This document shows positions 33,742-43,687 of a stretch of 55,528 nt of DNA, one piece after another. The stretch is from Pseudoduganella namucuonensis (GTDB lineage: Bacteria; Pseudomonadota; Gammaproteobacteria; Burkholderiales; Burkholderiaceae_D): the NCBI RefSeq assembly GCF_900116645.1, contig NZ_FPBO01000049.1:1-55528 (forward strand), written 5' to 3'. Below the pieces are notes generated by a model. The model was not told where the DNA came from. It saw only the letters and a program-made list of their open reading frames with translations, and made no database searches. A program made the position numbers and the translations under genes. Within the stretch, counting starts at the first letter, position 1. Every line of letters begins with the position of its first letter.

Positions 33742-35220
33742 TCAGAACTTGGTGAACTGCGTCTCGTCCAACTGCCCGCCGCCGGCCGCCAGTTGGGCGA
33801 CGCGGACGGGACGGCCCTTGACCAGCGTTGGCTTGCCACCCTTGCCACCTTTACGCTGCGGCGCCTCCGTCTCGCCGCCGTAGCGCTTGAACATCGCCAT
33901 CAGCTGCGCCAGCTGGTCGGCCTGGGCGCTCATTTCCTCCGATGTGGCGGCCAGTTCCTCCGAGCTGGCGGCGTTGAGCTGGGTGGTCTGGCTCAGCTGG
34001 CCCACCGCGCCGTTGATCTGCCGCACACCGGACGACTGCTCCTCCGACGCCGCCGCGATCTCCTGCACCAGGTCCGAGGTCTTGCGGATGTTCGGCACCA
34101 TGGCGTCCAGCAGCAAGCCCGCCTCGTCGGCCAGGTGCACGCTGTTGGCGGCCACCTGGCCGATTTCCTGCGCCGCCACCTGGCTGCGCTCGGCCAGCTT
34201 GCGCACCTCGGCGGCGACCACCGCGAAGCCGCGGCCGTGCTCGTGGGCGCGGGCGGCCTCGATCGCCGCGTTCAGCGCCAGCAGGTTGGTCTGGTAGGCG
34301 ATATCGTCGATGATGCTGACTTTTTTGGCGATTTCGCGCATGGCCGCGGCGGTGGCCTTGACCACCTCGCCGCCCTTGGCCGCCTCCCGCGCCGCCTGGG
34401 TGGCGATGCCGTCGGTGACCCTGGCGTTTTCCGCGTTCTGGGTGATGGAGGCCGTCATCTCCTCGATGGAGGCGCTGGTCTCCTCGACGCTGGCGGCCTG
34501 CTCGCTGGAGGCCTGCGACAGCGAACCGGCCGTCGCGCTCACTTCCTGCGAGGCGCCGGCCAGCACCGCCACCACGTGCTGCACGTCGCGCACGATGCCG
34601 CCCAGGCTGCGCGAAATCCACACCGCCAGCACGCAGCCCAGTACCGCGATGATGGTCGCGAAGGACAGGATCCAGCGCTTGGCCGTCTCGGTGATGTCGC
34701 GCATCTGCGCCGAGGCGGCGCGGGTCTCGGTGGCGTTCAGCGCCAGCAGCTTCTCGCTGGCGCTGCTGATGGCCGCGTCGGCGCCCTTGGCCGCCTTGTC
34801 CAGCTCCGCGATGCCGGCGCCTTTCTCGCGCATGGCTTCCAGGTTGGCGATGTGGCCGGCGTAGTCCTTGGTGGCCGTCGCGATGTCGCCGAGCAGCGCC
34901 TGTTCCTGGGACGAGTGCGCGCCGCTGGCCTGGTAGGCCGCCAGGCTCTTTTCGATGTCGGCCAGGTCGCCGCGGAATTTGACGGCGTTGTCGCCGCCGC
35001 GCAGGATGTAATTCTTGAAATGGTGCACCGCGTGGCCGTGGGCGCTCACGATGTCGAGCACGGCGTCCTTGCGGGCCAGGGTGACGGTCTCGAAACTGTT
35101 CCAGTTGCTGTGCATGTTGGCCAGGTTGGCGAAGGCCAGCCCGCCCAGCAAAATGACCATCACGACGATGCCGCCCAGACCCCAATGCAAGCGCGTTTCC
35201 ATTCTCATCTGTTTCAGCAT
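33742..35220 (-). CDS. methyl-accepting chemotaxis protein
   Basis: A 492-aa chemoreceptor. Helices at about 13-33 and 186-208 flank a four-helix-bundle periplasmic sensor. The cytoplasmic coiled coil has the kinase-control tip DIAYQTNLLALNAAIEAARA and adjacent methylation regions (EQAASVEETSASIEEMTASI; AASSEELAATSEEMSAQA). A Gly/Lys-rich C-terminal tail (KGGKGGKP) precedes the end; there is no CheR-binding pentapeptide (ends ETQFTKF). Ligand unknown; no che genes nearby. Confidence 0.93.
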   Translation of the reverse strand: MLKQMRMETRLHWGLGGIVVMVILLGGLAFANLANMHSNWNSFETVTLARKDAVLDIVSAHGHAVHHFKNYILRGGDNAVKFRGDLADIEKSLAAYQASGAHSSQEQALLGDIATATKDYAGHIANLEAMREKGAGIAELDKAAKGADAAISSASEKLLALNATETRAASAQMRDITETAKRWILSFATIIAVLGCVLAVWISRSLGGIVRDVQHVVAVLAGASQEVSATAGSLSQASSEQAASVEETSASIEEMTASITQNAENARVTDGIATQAAREAAKGGEVVKATAAAMREIAKKVSIIDDIAYQTNLLALNAAIEAARAHEHGRGFAVVAAEVRKLAERSQVAAQEIGQVAANSVHLADEAGLLLDAMVPNIRKTSDLVQEIAAASEEQSSGVRQINGAVGQLSQTTQLNAASSEELAATSEEMSAQADQLAQLMAMFKRYGGETEAPQRKGGKGGKPTLVKGRPVRVAQLAAGGGQLDETQFTKF

Positions 35221-35316
35221 GACCCGCTCCTATCGATGCCGCCCCGGCTAGGCGTTGGTTCATTGTGACGGATTTGCGCGCGGCGATTCTCTCGAAAACT
35301 CACATGGCCAAATACT

Positions 35317-38058
35317 TCAGGCCGGAACCGTATCCACCACGCAACAATTTCGTCCCTGCCGTTTCGCCGCGTACAGGGCGGTGTCGGCGCGGGCGACCAG
35401 GCTGGCCTGGGTCTCGCCGTCGCCGTTGTACAGCGCCACGCCCAGGCTGGTGGTGACGACCATGGTGCCGTCCTCGATCGCCATCTCCTCGCGCACGGCG
35501 GCGATGATCTTGCCGGCCAGCGCGGCGGCCTCGGTGCCGTCGCTGAGGTGCTCGAACACGATGACGAACTCGTCGCCCGCCAGCCGCGCCACCAGGTCGG
35601 TGGCGCGCACGGAGCGCAGCAGGCGGCTGGAAAACTCCTTGAGCACGGCGTCGCCGGCGCCGTGGCCGAGGGTGTCGTTGATGGCCTTGAAGTTGTCGAT
35701 GTCCAGGTAGGCCAGCGCCATCGCGCCGCCCTGGCGCTTGCTGCGGTCCATGGCCTGGCCCAGCACCTCCTCGAAGCGGCGCCGGTTGGGGATGCCGGTC
35801 AGGGTGTCCAGCCGCGCCAGCTCGTTGAGCTGCCGCTCCACGGCCTTCAGGCGGCTCACGTCGTTGTTCAGGGCGTACACGCCGGCCACGCCGCCGTCGG
35901 GCCGCTGGTCCGGCACGAAGGTGGTTTCCAGCGTGCGCACCTCGCCGTGCAGCAGCGCGCGCAGTTCGAAGTTGACCACCTCGCCGCGGAAGGCGCGCTC
36001 CAGGTAGGGCTTGATCTTGGCGTATTGCCGCTCGCCCAGCACGTCCAGCAGGGGCCGCGCCGCGAGCGTCGCCGGATCGACGCCCAGCCAGCTCTGGTAG
36101 GTCGCGTTGCCGAAACGCATGCGGTGCTCGCTGTCCACGTAGGAGATCAGCGCCGGCAGGTGGTCGGTGATCAGCTTCAGGCGCTTTTCGCTGGCCGCCT
36201 GCGTCAGCTCGGCGTTCTTGCGCTGCGTGATGTCCATGGCGAACAGGTAGAAACCGGCCACTTCGCCGTCGCCGCCGATGTCGGGCACCAGGTCTATCAT
36301 CAGGTGCAGCTGGCTGCCCAGTTCCACCCGCTCGCGCTCGACTCGGATGCGCTCGCCGCGCAGGGCGGCGTCCAGCTTGTCCTGCCAGTCGGCCGCCACC
36401 TCGGCGCCGAACACCTCGGCCATGGTCTTGCCCAGCATGGCGCGCGGGTCCTTGCCCAGCAGGTACTGGTAATGCTCGTTGGTGAAGCGGTAGCGCAGGT
36501 CGCGGTCGATATAGGCCACCAGGGCCGGGATGCTGTCGGCGATCACGCGCGCGCGCCGCTCGCCGGCGGCGATCCGTTCCTCGTAGGCGACGCGCTCGGA
36601 CACGTCGTGCAGGAAGGCGGTGGCCAGGAAGCCGCCGCCGTGCGGCACCGAGCCCAGCGACAGCTCGACCGGGATCTCGTGGCCGTCGCGGTGCAGCGCC
36701 GTCACGCGCACGCGGGTGTTGACGATGGGGCCCTCGCCGGTGCGGGCGAAGTGCCGCATGCCGGCGTTGTGGGCCTCGCGCATCTTGTGCGGCACGATCA
36801 GCCCGGCCACGCCGCGGCCCACGGCCTCGTCGCGGGTCCAGCCGAAGGTCTGCTCGGCCTGCGCGTTCCATTCGGTGATGTTGCCGTCCGAATCGCTGCT
36901 GACGAAGGCGTCCGGCGCGTGCTCGAGGATGTTGCGCACCAAGGTCTCGCTGTCGCGGGTGCGCTGCTCGGCGGCGGCGCGTTCGGCCATCAGCGCGTGC
37001 AGGGTGTCGCCCAGTTCGCCGATCTCGTCCCGGCGGCTGGTGCGCAGCGCGGCCAGGTCGGAATCGCCCTGGCGGATGCGGGCCAGGCTGCCGCGCAGCC
37101 TCTCCAGCGGCGCCATCAGGCGGGCGATCGCCAGCCAGGCCACCACGCCGGCGACGGCGGCGAAGGCCGTGGCGGCCAGCATCGCCTGCCGCCGCAGCGC
37201 GCGCATGGGCGCCATCGCCTCGGCCGTGGGATAGCGGGCGCCGACGATCCACTGCGTGGTGCGCAGGCGGCGGTAGGCGTAGATGCCCGGCTCGCCGTCC
37301 TTGTTCTGCGCCTCGGTCCAGCCCTCGAAGCCGGCCAGCGCCATGTCGGTGGCCTTGTTGGTGCCGGGACGGGCGTGGATGTGCTGCAGCAGCCGGCTGG
37401 GGGTGGGGTGGTGGATCAGGATGCCGCCCGCCGTCATGATGAACATGAAACCGGTCTGCCCCGGCTTGAGTGCGTTGATGGGACCGAAGAAGTCCGATTT
37501 CTGCAGGTCGATGCTGCCGGTGATGACGAAGGCGACGTCGCCGGCGCTGTCCAGCACCGGCTGGGTCAGCAGCACCACGGGCCGGCCGGAGATGCGGCTG
37601 ATGAAGGGCGCCGAGATCAGGCCTTTCCTGGTCTTGAGGGTCTGCTCGAAATAGGGGCGGGCGTTGGCGCTGACGCTGTTCTCGTTCAGGTCCGGACGCA
37701 GCGTGGCGACCATCGCGCCGTTCCGGTCGAAGGCGACGATGTTGAAGAACTCGCCATGCACGGCCGGGCGCGCCTTGAGCGCGGTCTGCAGCGCGGCCGG
37801 ATCGGTGTGGATGCCGACGGGCAGGCCTTCTGGCAGCGTGGCGAGGATGGCGCGCTTGGCTTCGAGCTGCTCGTCGACATAGGCGGCGGCGCTGGACAGG
37901 ACGGCGTATTGCTGGGTGCCGATCACGGCCTTCATGTCGCGCTCGGCCAGCATCAGGGCCACGCTGGTGACGATGGTGGTGGCGGCCAGCACAAGCAGGA
38001 TGACGACGGTCGTCATCCGGGATTTCAAGGTACGAGGAAGGAAACCCTTTATGGCCAT
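35317..38058 (-). CDS. Cache-HAMP-PAS-PAS-PAS-GGDEF diguanylate cyclase
   Basis: A 913-aa membrane enzyme making c-di-GMP. A first helix (about 15-37), a dCache sensor (about 45-275), a second helix (about 288-308) and a HAMP domain (310-362) are followed by three PAS domains (about 365-490, 500-615, 625-740) and GGDEF (about 745-905). The signature AGDEF keeps the catalytic residues, and the inhibitory site RATD lies five residues earlier, so an active, feedback-inhibited cyclase is expected. Transcribed toward the chemoreceptor with 96 bp between. Confidence 0.93.
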   Translation of the reverse strand: MAIKGFLPRTLKSRMTTVVILLVLAATTIVTSVALMLAERDMKAVIGTQQYAVLSSAAAYVDEQLEAKRAILATLPEGLPVGIHTDPAALQTALKARPAVHGEFFNIVAFDRNGAMVATLRPDLNENSVSANARPYFEQTLKTRKGLISAPFISRISGRPVVLLTQPVLDSAGDVAFVITGSIDLQKSDFFGPINALKPGQTGFMFIMTAGGILIHHPTPSRLLQHIHARPGTNKATDMALAGFEGWTEAQNKDGEPGIYAYRRLRTTQWIVGARYPTAEAMAPMRALRRQAMLAATAFAAVAGVVAWLAIARLMAPLERLRGSLARIRQGDSDLAALRTSRRDEIGELGDTLHALMAERAAAEQRTRDSETLVRNILEHAPDAFVSSDSDGNITEWNAQAEQTFGWTRDEAVGRGVAGLIVPHKMREAHNAGMRHFARTGEGPIVNTRVRVTALHRDGHEIPVELSLGSVPHGGGFLATAFLHDVSERVAYEERIAAGERRARVIADSIPALVAYIDRDLRYRFTNEHYQYLLGKDPRAMLGKTMAEVFGAEVAADWQDKLDAALRGERIRVERERVELGSQLHLMIDLVPDIGGDGEVAGFYLFAMDITQRKNAELTQAASEKRLKLITDHLPALISYVDSEHRMRFGNATYQSWLGVDPATLAARPLLDVLGERQYAKIKPYLERAFRGEVVNFELRALLHGEVRTLETTFVPDQRPDGGVAGVYALNNDVSRLKAVERQLNELARLDTLTGIPNRRRFEEVLGQAMDRSKRQGGAMALAYLDIDNFKAINDTLGHGAGDAVLKEFSSRLLRSVRATDLVARLAGDEFVIVFEHLSDGTEAAALAGKIIAAVREEMAIEDGTMVVTTSLGVALYNGDGETQASLVARADTALYAAKRQGRNCCVVDTVPA

Positions 38059-38112
38059 TAGTTATCTACCTGTCATTTCTTTAGGCAGGAGTATTGCACA
38101 CCCGGGGGGCGC

Positions 38113-38149
38113 TAGCCATGGCTATTTTGGGACGTTGCCAAGTAGGCAA
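38113..38149. promoter_or_regulatory. two small dyads between divergent genes
   Basis: TAGCCATGGCTA at 38113-38124 is a perfect 12-bp palindrome, and TTGCC-AAGTA-GGCAA at 38135-38149 is a second dyad. Both lie in the 145-bp region between the divergent cyclase and deacetylase-caspase genes, 55-90 bp before the latter's start. They may bind a shared regulator; no promoter hexamers are clear. Confidence 0.35.
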
Positions 38150-38203
38150 ATCGCGGCGCCTGCCCTACAATTGCTGTACCGCACAACAACCAGGCGCCAT
38201 CAC

Positions 38204-40942
38204 GTGATTTCCAAGCCCGCAATCCTGGCGGTTTCCGCCGCCGTGGCGGCCGCCATCGCCGGCGGCTACCACCTGTCCCGCCGTCCCGCCCAGCCGCCTT
38301 CCGCCCCGTCCACCCAATCGGCGGCCGCGCCGGCGGCGCTTCGGCAGACCGACGCCCTGGCGTCCCAGCTCAAGGACATCCTGGCCGCCTACCGCAAGAC
38401 CATCGTGCTGCTGGCCGACGAACAGGGCATGACGCCGGGGGAGCGGGCGCAGGCCACGGCGGTGGGGCAGGGCCTGTTCCACGACAACCAGGAGCGCATC
38501 GCCCAGGCCGACGCGGCGCTGGCCGCGCTGGCGGGATCGGGCGGCGCGGAACGCCACGGCAAGCTGGCCGCGCTGCTGGACTATATAGAAGCCGATCCCG
38601 CGCTCTACGACGCGGACCGCCTGGCATTCCGCGAACTGCTGCAGTCGCTGCAGGGGCATGTGGCGCGCGACAGCTCGCTGCCCGCCATCAAGCTGCACAA
38701 GCGCATCTCGGAGGACATGGACGCGCTGGCCGAGATCGAGCGCAACTACGACAAGGAGATCCGCCAGATCTTCGGGCGCTACGAACAGCGCGGCATCGCG
38801 CTCAAGCGCGAGCGCTGGGACGACTATGTCGCGCACCTGAAAAAGCTGTACAGCCGCGAGGCCATCCTCAAGGAATACGGCGTGGTGATGCCCTACCAGG
38901 GACCGCAGCCGGGCGGCGAACCGGCGCCGGCGCCGCCGGCGGCGGACACCGGCAAGGCCGAGGAGGGCGAGATCTTCGGCACCTCGCTGCCGAAAAAGAC
39001 GGTGGTGCTGACCTTCGACGACGGCCCGCACAAGCGCTACAGCGAGGAGATCGGCGCCATCCTCAAGCAGTACGGCGTGCCCGCCGTGTTCTTCAACGTG
39101 GGCCGCAACCTGGGCAGCCTGGACGAGGCCCGCAAGCCCAAGCTGAACGGCGGCGCGGAGGTCAGCCGCAAACTGAAGGCGGCAGGCTACACGCTGGCCA
39201 ACCACAGCTTCAGCCACGCGCAGTTGTCCAAGCAGACCGGCGGCAAGCTGCAGGCCGAGATCCTCGACACCGACGTGCTGCTGAAGGCCATCGACGCCGA
39301 CCGCTCGCCGCTGTTCCGCTTCCCCTACGGCGCCCGCAACAGCGAGGGCATGGCCGCGCTGGACCAGGCCAGGCTGAAATCCGTGATGTGGAACATCGAC
39401 TCGCTGGATTGGGCCGACCCCGTGCCCAGCTCGATCGCCGACCGCGTGCTGAAAACGGTGGACAAGGAAGGGCGCGGCATCATCCTGTTCCATGACATCC
39501 ACGAGCGCACCGTGAAGGCGCTGCCCGCCATCCTGGACCGGCTGGTGGCCGAGGGCTACCAGTTCGCGGGCTGGGACGGCAGCCGCTTCAAGGTGGCCGG
39601 CTCCGCGTCCGCGCCGGAGGCCGCGCCGGTGGCGGCGGGCTACGGCAATTCCTGGGCCATCGTGGTCGGCATCGACGACTACGCCAAATGGCCCAAGCTG
39701 CAGTACGCGGTGCGCGACGCGCAAGGCGTGCGCCAGACGCTGATCGACAAATTCGGCTTCGCGGCCGAGCGCGTGGTGACGCTGAAGAACGGCGAGGCCA
39801 CCCGCAATGGCATCCTCGGCGCCTTCCACGACAAGCTGGCCCATGGCGGCGTGCAGCGCAACGACCGCATCTTCGTGTTCTTCGCCGGCCATGGCGCCAC
39901 GCGCAAGCTCAGTTCCGGGCGCGACCTGGGCTACATCGTGCCGGTGGACGCGGATCCGAACCAGCTCGCGACCGACGCGATTCCGATGACGGAGATCCAG
40001 AACATCGCCGAAAGCCTGAACGCCAAGCACGTGCTGTTCGTGATGGACGCCTGCTACAGCGGGTTGGGATTGACGCGCGGCGGCGGCTCGGCCTCCTTCC
40101 TGCGCGACAACGCCAAGCGCATCGGCCGGCAGATGCTCACAGCCGGCGGCGGCGACCAACTGGTGGCCGATGGCGGCCCGAACGGCCACTCGGTCTTCAC
40201 CTGGACCTTGCTGCAAGGCTTGGGCGGCAAGGGCGACTTGAATGGCGATGGCCTCATCACCGCCACCGAGCTGGCGGCCTACGTGGCGCCGGCCGTGGCG
40301 GGTGTCTCCAGCCAGACGCCGGCCTTCGGCAGCCTGCCCGGGTCGGAGGGCGGCGACTTCGTGTTCGAGCTGCCCGCGGAGACCGAATTCCTGGGCGCGG
40401 CCACCGCGCAGCTGTCCAACGACGCGATCGCGATGAACTCGCGGCTGGAGGCGTCCGGGCAACCTGCCGCCGCGCAGATCGCAGCCGCGCAGGCGCCCGC
40501 GGCGCGGCCGGTTCCCGTCACCGTGAAAGACCTGCAAGGCAACGAGCAAAAGATCATCCCGCCCGCCGCCGTCCCGGTGTCGGCCCGCCTGCTGGCCCAG
40601 CGCGCCAACGACCGGGGCCTGCAGCTGTACAAGGAGAAGCAGTATGCCGCGGCGGAGGCGCAGTTCACCGAAGCCCTCAAGCTGCGCACCGATTTCGCGC
40701 TGGCCGCGAACAACCTCGGCTTCGTGTTCTATAAACAGGACCGCTACAAGGAGGCCGCGCGCTGGTTTGAAAACACCATCCGCATAGACCCCTCGCGCGC
40801 CATCGCTTACCTGAACCTGGGCGACGCCAGCGCGCGCTCCGGCGACACGGCCCGCGCCAAGTCCGCCTACAACACCTATCTCGCGTTGGCGCCGGCCGGC
40901 GGCGGCGCCGCGTACGCGAAACAACAGTTGGAGAAGCTGTAA
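38204..40942 (+). CDS. NodB polysaccharide deacetylase - caspase-like peptidase - TPR fusion
   Basis: A 912-aa exported or membrane-anchored protein (hydrophobic 4-20). Residues about 45-240 are helical. The NodB domain (about 265-460) is complete: TFDDGP (270-275), NHSFSH, RFPYGARN, DWADP and ILFHDIHERT, so an active Zn deacetylase is likely. The peptidase C14 domain (about 475-760) has the His in FVFFAGHG (H563) and Cys in MDACYSG (C617), plus a perfect EF-hand loop D678-L-N-G-D-G-L-I-T-A-T-E689. Three TPRs (about 790-905) end the chain. GTG 38204 is the first start giving the signal-like helix. The stop overlaps the glycosyltransferase ATG (TAATG). Confidence 0.9.
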   Translation: MISKPAILAVSAAVAAAIAGGYHLSRRPAQPPSAPSTQSAAAPAALRQTDALASQLKDILAAYRKTIVLLADEQGMTPGERAQATAVGQGLFHDNQERIAQADAALAALAGSGGAERHGKLAALLDYIEADPALYDADRLAFRELLQSLQGHVARDSSLPAIKLHKRISEDMDALAEIERNYDKEIRQIFGRYEQRGIALKRERWDDYVAHLKKLYSREAILKEYGVVMPYQGPQPGGEPAPAPPAADTGKAEEGEIFGTSLPKKTVVLTFDDGPHKRYSEEIGAILKQYGVPAVFFNVGRNLGSLDEARKPKLNGGAEVSRKLKAAGYTLANHSFSHAQLSKQTGGKLQAEILDTDVLLKAIDADRSPLFRFPYGARNSEGMAALDQARLKSVMWNIDSLDWADPVPSSIADRVLKTVDKEGRGIILFHDIHERTVKALPAILDRLVAEGYQFAGWDGSRFKVAGSASAPEAAPVAAGYGNSWAIVVGIDDYAKWPKLQYAVRDAQGVRQTLIDKFGFAAERVVTLKNGEATRNGILGAFHDKLAHGGVQRNDRIFVFFAGHGATRKLSSGRDLGYIVPVDADPNQLATDAIPMTEIQNIAESLNAKHVLFVMDACYSGLGLTRGGGSASFLRDNAKRIGRQMLTAGGGDQLVADGGPNGHSVFTWTLLQGLGGKGDLNGDGLITATELAAYVAPAVAGVSSQTPAFGSLPGSEGGDFVFELPAETEFLGAATAQLSNDAIAMNSRLEASGQPAAAQIAAAQAPAARPVPVTVKDLQGNEQKIIPPAAVPVSARLLAQRANDRGLQLYKEKQYAAAEAQFTEALKLRTDFALAANNLGFVFYKQDRYKEAARWFENTIRIDPSRAIAYLNLGDASARSGDTARAKSAYNTYLALAPAGGGAAYAKQQLEKL

Positions 40943-42141
40943 TGGCGCATTTCCACCTGGCCTGGGAACTGGGCGGCGGGCTGGGACACGCCGGCCGGTT
41001 GAAAATGATCGCCCAGGCCCTGCTGGCGCGCGGCCACCAGGTCAGCCTGGGCCTGCGCGACCTGGGCCAGACCTACAACGTGCTGGCGGACCTGGACGTG
41101 GCCAAGTTCCAGGCCCCCGTGTGGCTGCACCGCACCGAGGGCATGCCGCCCAACCAGGCCAGCCTGGCCGAGGTCTTGCTGACCTGCGGCTACCTGGAGC
41201 CGCGCGGCTTGGCGGGAATGGTCGATGGATGGCGCTCGCTGTTCACCCAGCTGAAGCCGGACCTGCTGGTGGCCGATTACGCCCCCACCGCGATCCTGGC
41301 CGCCCGCACCATGGGCATGCGCAGCGCGTCCATTGGCATCGCGTTCTCCAGCCCGCCGCCGCGCCAGCCGCTGCCATGCCTGCGCGACTGGGAGGGCATA
41401 CCGCCCCAGCGGCTGGCGTCCGCCGAGGCGCGCGTGCTGAAGGTGGCCAACGGCGTGCTGTCGCATCATCGCGCCGCGCCGTTCGCCTGGGCCGCCGACC
41501 TGCTGCTGGGCGACGCGCAGTTGCTGAACTCGTGGCCGGAACTGGACCAGTATGGGCGCCCGCCATCCTCGGTGGCCTGGCACGGACCCCTTTTCCTGCC
41601 GAGCACCGGCGTGAAGCCGCAATGGCCGGTCGGCGAGGGGCCGCTGGTGTTCGCCTATTTGCGGACTGTCGATCCCAATCACGCCGCGGTGCTGGCCGCG
41701 CTGGCGCGGGAGCCTTGCCGCGTGCTGTGCTATCTGCCGGAAGTGGCGGCGGGCAGGGCGCCGCCGGTGATGTCGCCGAACATCGCCTACGCCAGCGGCC
41801 CGGTCGCCATGGGGGACGCGCTGGCGGCGGCGCAGCTGTTCGTGACGCACGCCGGGGATTCCACCGCCCAGGCGCTGCTGGCCGGCGTGCCGGTGATGAT
41901 GCTGCCCATGCAGCTGGAACAGTTCCTGACCGCGCGCCGGATCGCGGCGGCGGGCATGGGCGTCAACACCGCCGCATTGCCGCCGCCCTCGGACTGGGGC
42001 AAGGCCGTGCGGCACATGTTGTCCACGCCGGATTACGCCGCCGCCGCGCAAGCCTTCGCCGCCCGGCACGCCGGATACACCGCGGCCAAGGGCGCCGCCG
42101 ACATGGCGCTGACTCTCGAGGATTTGGCGCGCGTGCACTAG
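40942..42141 (+). CDS. GT-B glycosyltransferase (UGT/MurG-like)
   Basis: A 399-aa nucleotide-sugar glycosyltransferase of GT-B fold. ELGGGLGHAGRLKMIAQALL is the Gly-rich N-terminal loop and FVTHAGDSTAQALLAGVPVM with PMQLEQFLTARRI is the donor-binding block of the C-terminal half. Acceptor unknown. The ATG overlaps the preceding stop by 1 nt, so it is translated with the deacetylase-caspase protein and may act on the same glycan. Its stop overlaps the MFS gene's stop on the other strand (42138-42141). Confidence 0.88.
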   Translation: MAHFHLAWELGGGLGHAGRLKMIAQALLARGHQVSLGLRDLGQTYNVLADLDVAKFQAPVWLHRTEGMPPNQASLAEVLLTCGYLEPRGLAGMVDGWRSLFTQLKPDLLVADYAPTAILAARTMGMRSASIGIAFSSPPPRQPLPCLRDWEGIPPQRLASAEARVLKVANGVLSHHRAAPFAWAADLLLGDAQLLNSWPELDQYGRPPSSVAWHGPLFLPSTGVKPQWPVGEGPLVFAYLRTVDPNHAAVLAALAREPCRVLCYLPEVAAGRAPPVMSPNIAYASGPVAMGDALAAAQLFVTHAGDSTAQALLAGVPVMMLPMQLEQFLTARRIAAAGMGVNTAALPPPSDWGKAVRHMLSTPDYAAAAQAFAARHAGYTAAKGAADMALTLEDLARVH

Positions 42142-43559
42142 ACCAGCAGCACGTGTCCGCGGCGGATGGACGCAATGGCCAGCGCCGCGAGAATGAGTGC
42201 GGTGGCGATGCCAAACGTCAGCCGCATGCCGGCCGCCGCGGCCACCGTGACGGCCACCCCGTCCGCCGATCCCAGCGCGTACACCGCGCCCATGACCGAG
42301 GCCCCCGTGACCAGCCCCAGATTGCGCGACAGGTTGAGCAGGCCGGAGACGACGCCTCGCCGCTCCGGCAGAACGTCCGCCATGACTGCCGTGTTGTTGG
42401 CCGCCTGCAGCAGCGCGTAACCGGCGGTGACGACGGCGAGCGGCGCGATATACCCGGCCACGCCGTGCGCCGCCGCGATGGTCGCCAGCAGCGCCGCCCC
42501 GGTGGCCATGGCCATCAAACCGGCGATGGCCGCGCGGCCGGCGCCGAAGCGGTCCACCAGCCACCCCGCCGGCACACCCGCGAGCGCGGCGACGATCGGG
42601 CCGGTGGACATGACGAGCCCGACCCGCGCCGCGTCCAGCGCCAGCGCTCCGGACAGGTAGAAGGGTCCGACCACCAGCGTTGCCATCACCACGGTGGTGG
42701 CCAGCGCGCTCATGGCGAAGCCCGCCTTCAAGACCGGGTCGCGAAACATCGCCAGCGGTATCAGCGGCGATGCCGATTTGGCCTCCGCCCGCATGAACAG
42801 TCCGGCGCCGCACAGGGCCGCGCCCAGCAAGCCCGCGTTGATGGCGCCGAAACCGCCGTGTCCCACCGTCATGGCGAGGGCGTAGGCGGCCAGCGTCAAG
42901 GCAAGCAACAGCGTGCCGGCGTGATCGAATTCCGGGCGCCCGGTCCTTGGCCCGTCCGCCGGAAGGAAACGGTACGCCAGGACCAGTGCGAGCGCGCCCA
43001 GCGGCACGCAGACCTGGAAGAGCGCGGGCCAGCCGAACCAGGCGATCAGCGCGCCGCCCAGCGTGGGACCGAGCGCTGTGCCGACGGCGGACATGGTGCC
43101 CAGCAGCCCCATGGCGCCGCCCGTCTTCTCCTTGGGCACGGCGCCGGCGACAAACGCCATGGTCAGCGCCATCATGACGGCCGCCCCGGCGCCCTGGATG
43201 GCGCGCGCCGCGATCAGCAGCGCAAGCGACGGCGCGAGGGCGCACATGGCGGAGCCGGCGGTGAACACGGAGATGCCGCCGAGCATCAAACGGCGGCGGC
43301 CGACGAGGTCGCCGAGCCGTCCCGCGCCGACCACCAGGCTGGTCACCGTGAGCAGGTAGGCCAGCACCACCCACTGGACTTGCTGGAACGGGGCCTCGAA
43401 GGCCCGCGCCAGCGTGGGCAGGCCGACGTTGGCGATGCTGGTGCCCAGCGAGGACAGCAGCATGGACAGGGCGAGGCTGGCCAGCGTCCAGCGCACAGAA
43501 GGCGCGCTTTTGGAGCTTGCCGCCGCCGTGCCGGCTTGGTTTGCGATGATGGGTTTCAA
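42138..43559 (-). CDS. MFS transporter, DHA2 (drug:H+ antiporter) type
   Basis: About 473 aa with 13-14 hydrophobic helices. Motif A-like GRLGDLVGRRRLMLGG (near 85) and the motif C-like GLLGTMSAVGTALGPTLGG (near 145) mark a drug exporter of the major facilitator superfamily. I start at the TTG at 43559 because AAGGA sits 7 nt upstream; an in-frame ATG at 43595 is the alternative and adds 12 residues. Divergent from a LysR gene that likely controls it. Substrate unknown. Confidence 0.87.
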   Translation of the reverse strand: MKPIIANQAGTAAASSKSAPSVRWTLASLALSMLLSSLGTSIANVGLPTLARAFEAPFQQVQWVVLAYLLTVTSLVVGAGRLGDLVGRRRLMLGGISVFTAGSAMCALAPSLALLIAARAIQGAGAAVMMALTMAFVAGAVPKEKTGGAMGLLGTMSAVGTALGPTLGGALIAWFGWPALFQVCVPLGALALVLAYRFLPADGPRTGRPEFDHAGTLLLALTLAAYALAMTVGHGGFGAINAGLLGAALCGAGLFMRAEAKSASPLIPLAMFRDPVLKAGFAMSALATTVVMATLVVGPFYLSGALALDAARVGLVMSTGPIVAALAGVPAGWLVDRFGAGRAAIAGLMAMATGAALLATIAAAHGVAGYIAPLAVVTAGYALLQAANNTAVMADVLPERRGVVSGLLNLSRNLGLVTGASVMGAVYALGSADGVAVTVAAAAGMRLTFGIATALILAALAIASIRRGHVLLV

Positions 43560-43687
43560 GGGAGGTCCTTCTTGTGGGTACACTCCTTCGAACATTACGC
43601 CGCCACGTGGCATGGCGGAAGACGCAGCATTTGCACTTTATACGTGCATTAGACGCCATATCAGGAATTGGCGCGTTACAATCCGGC

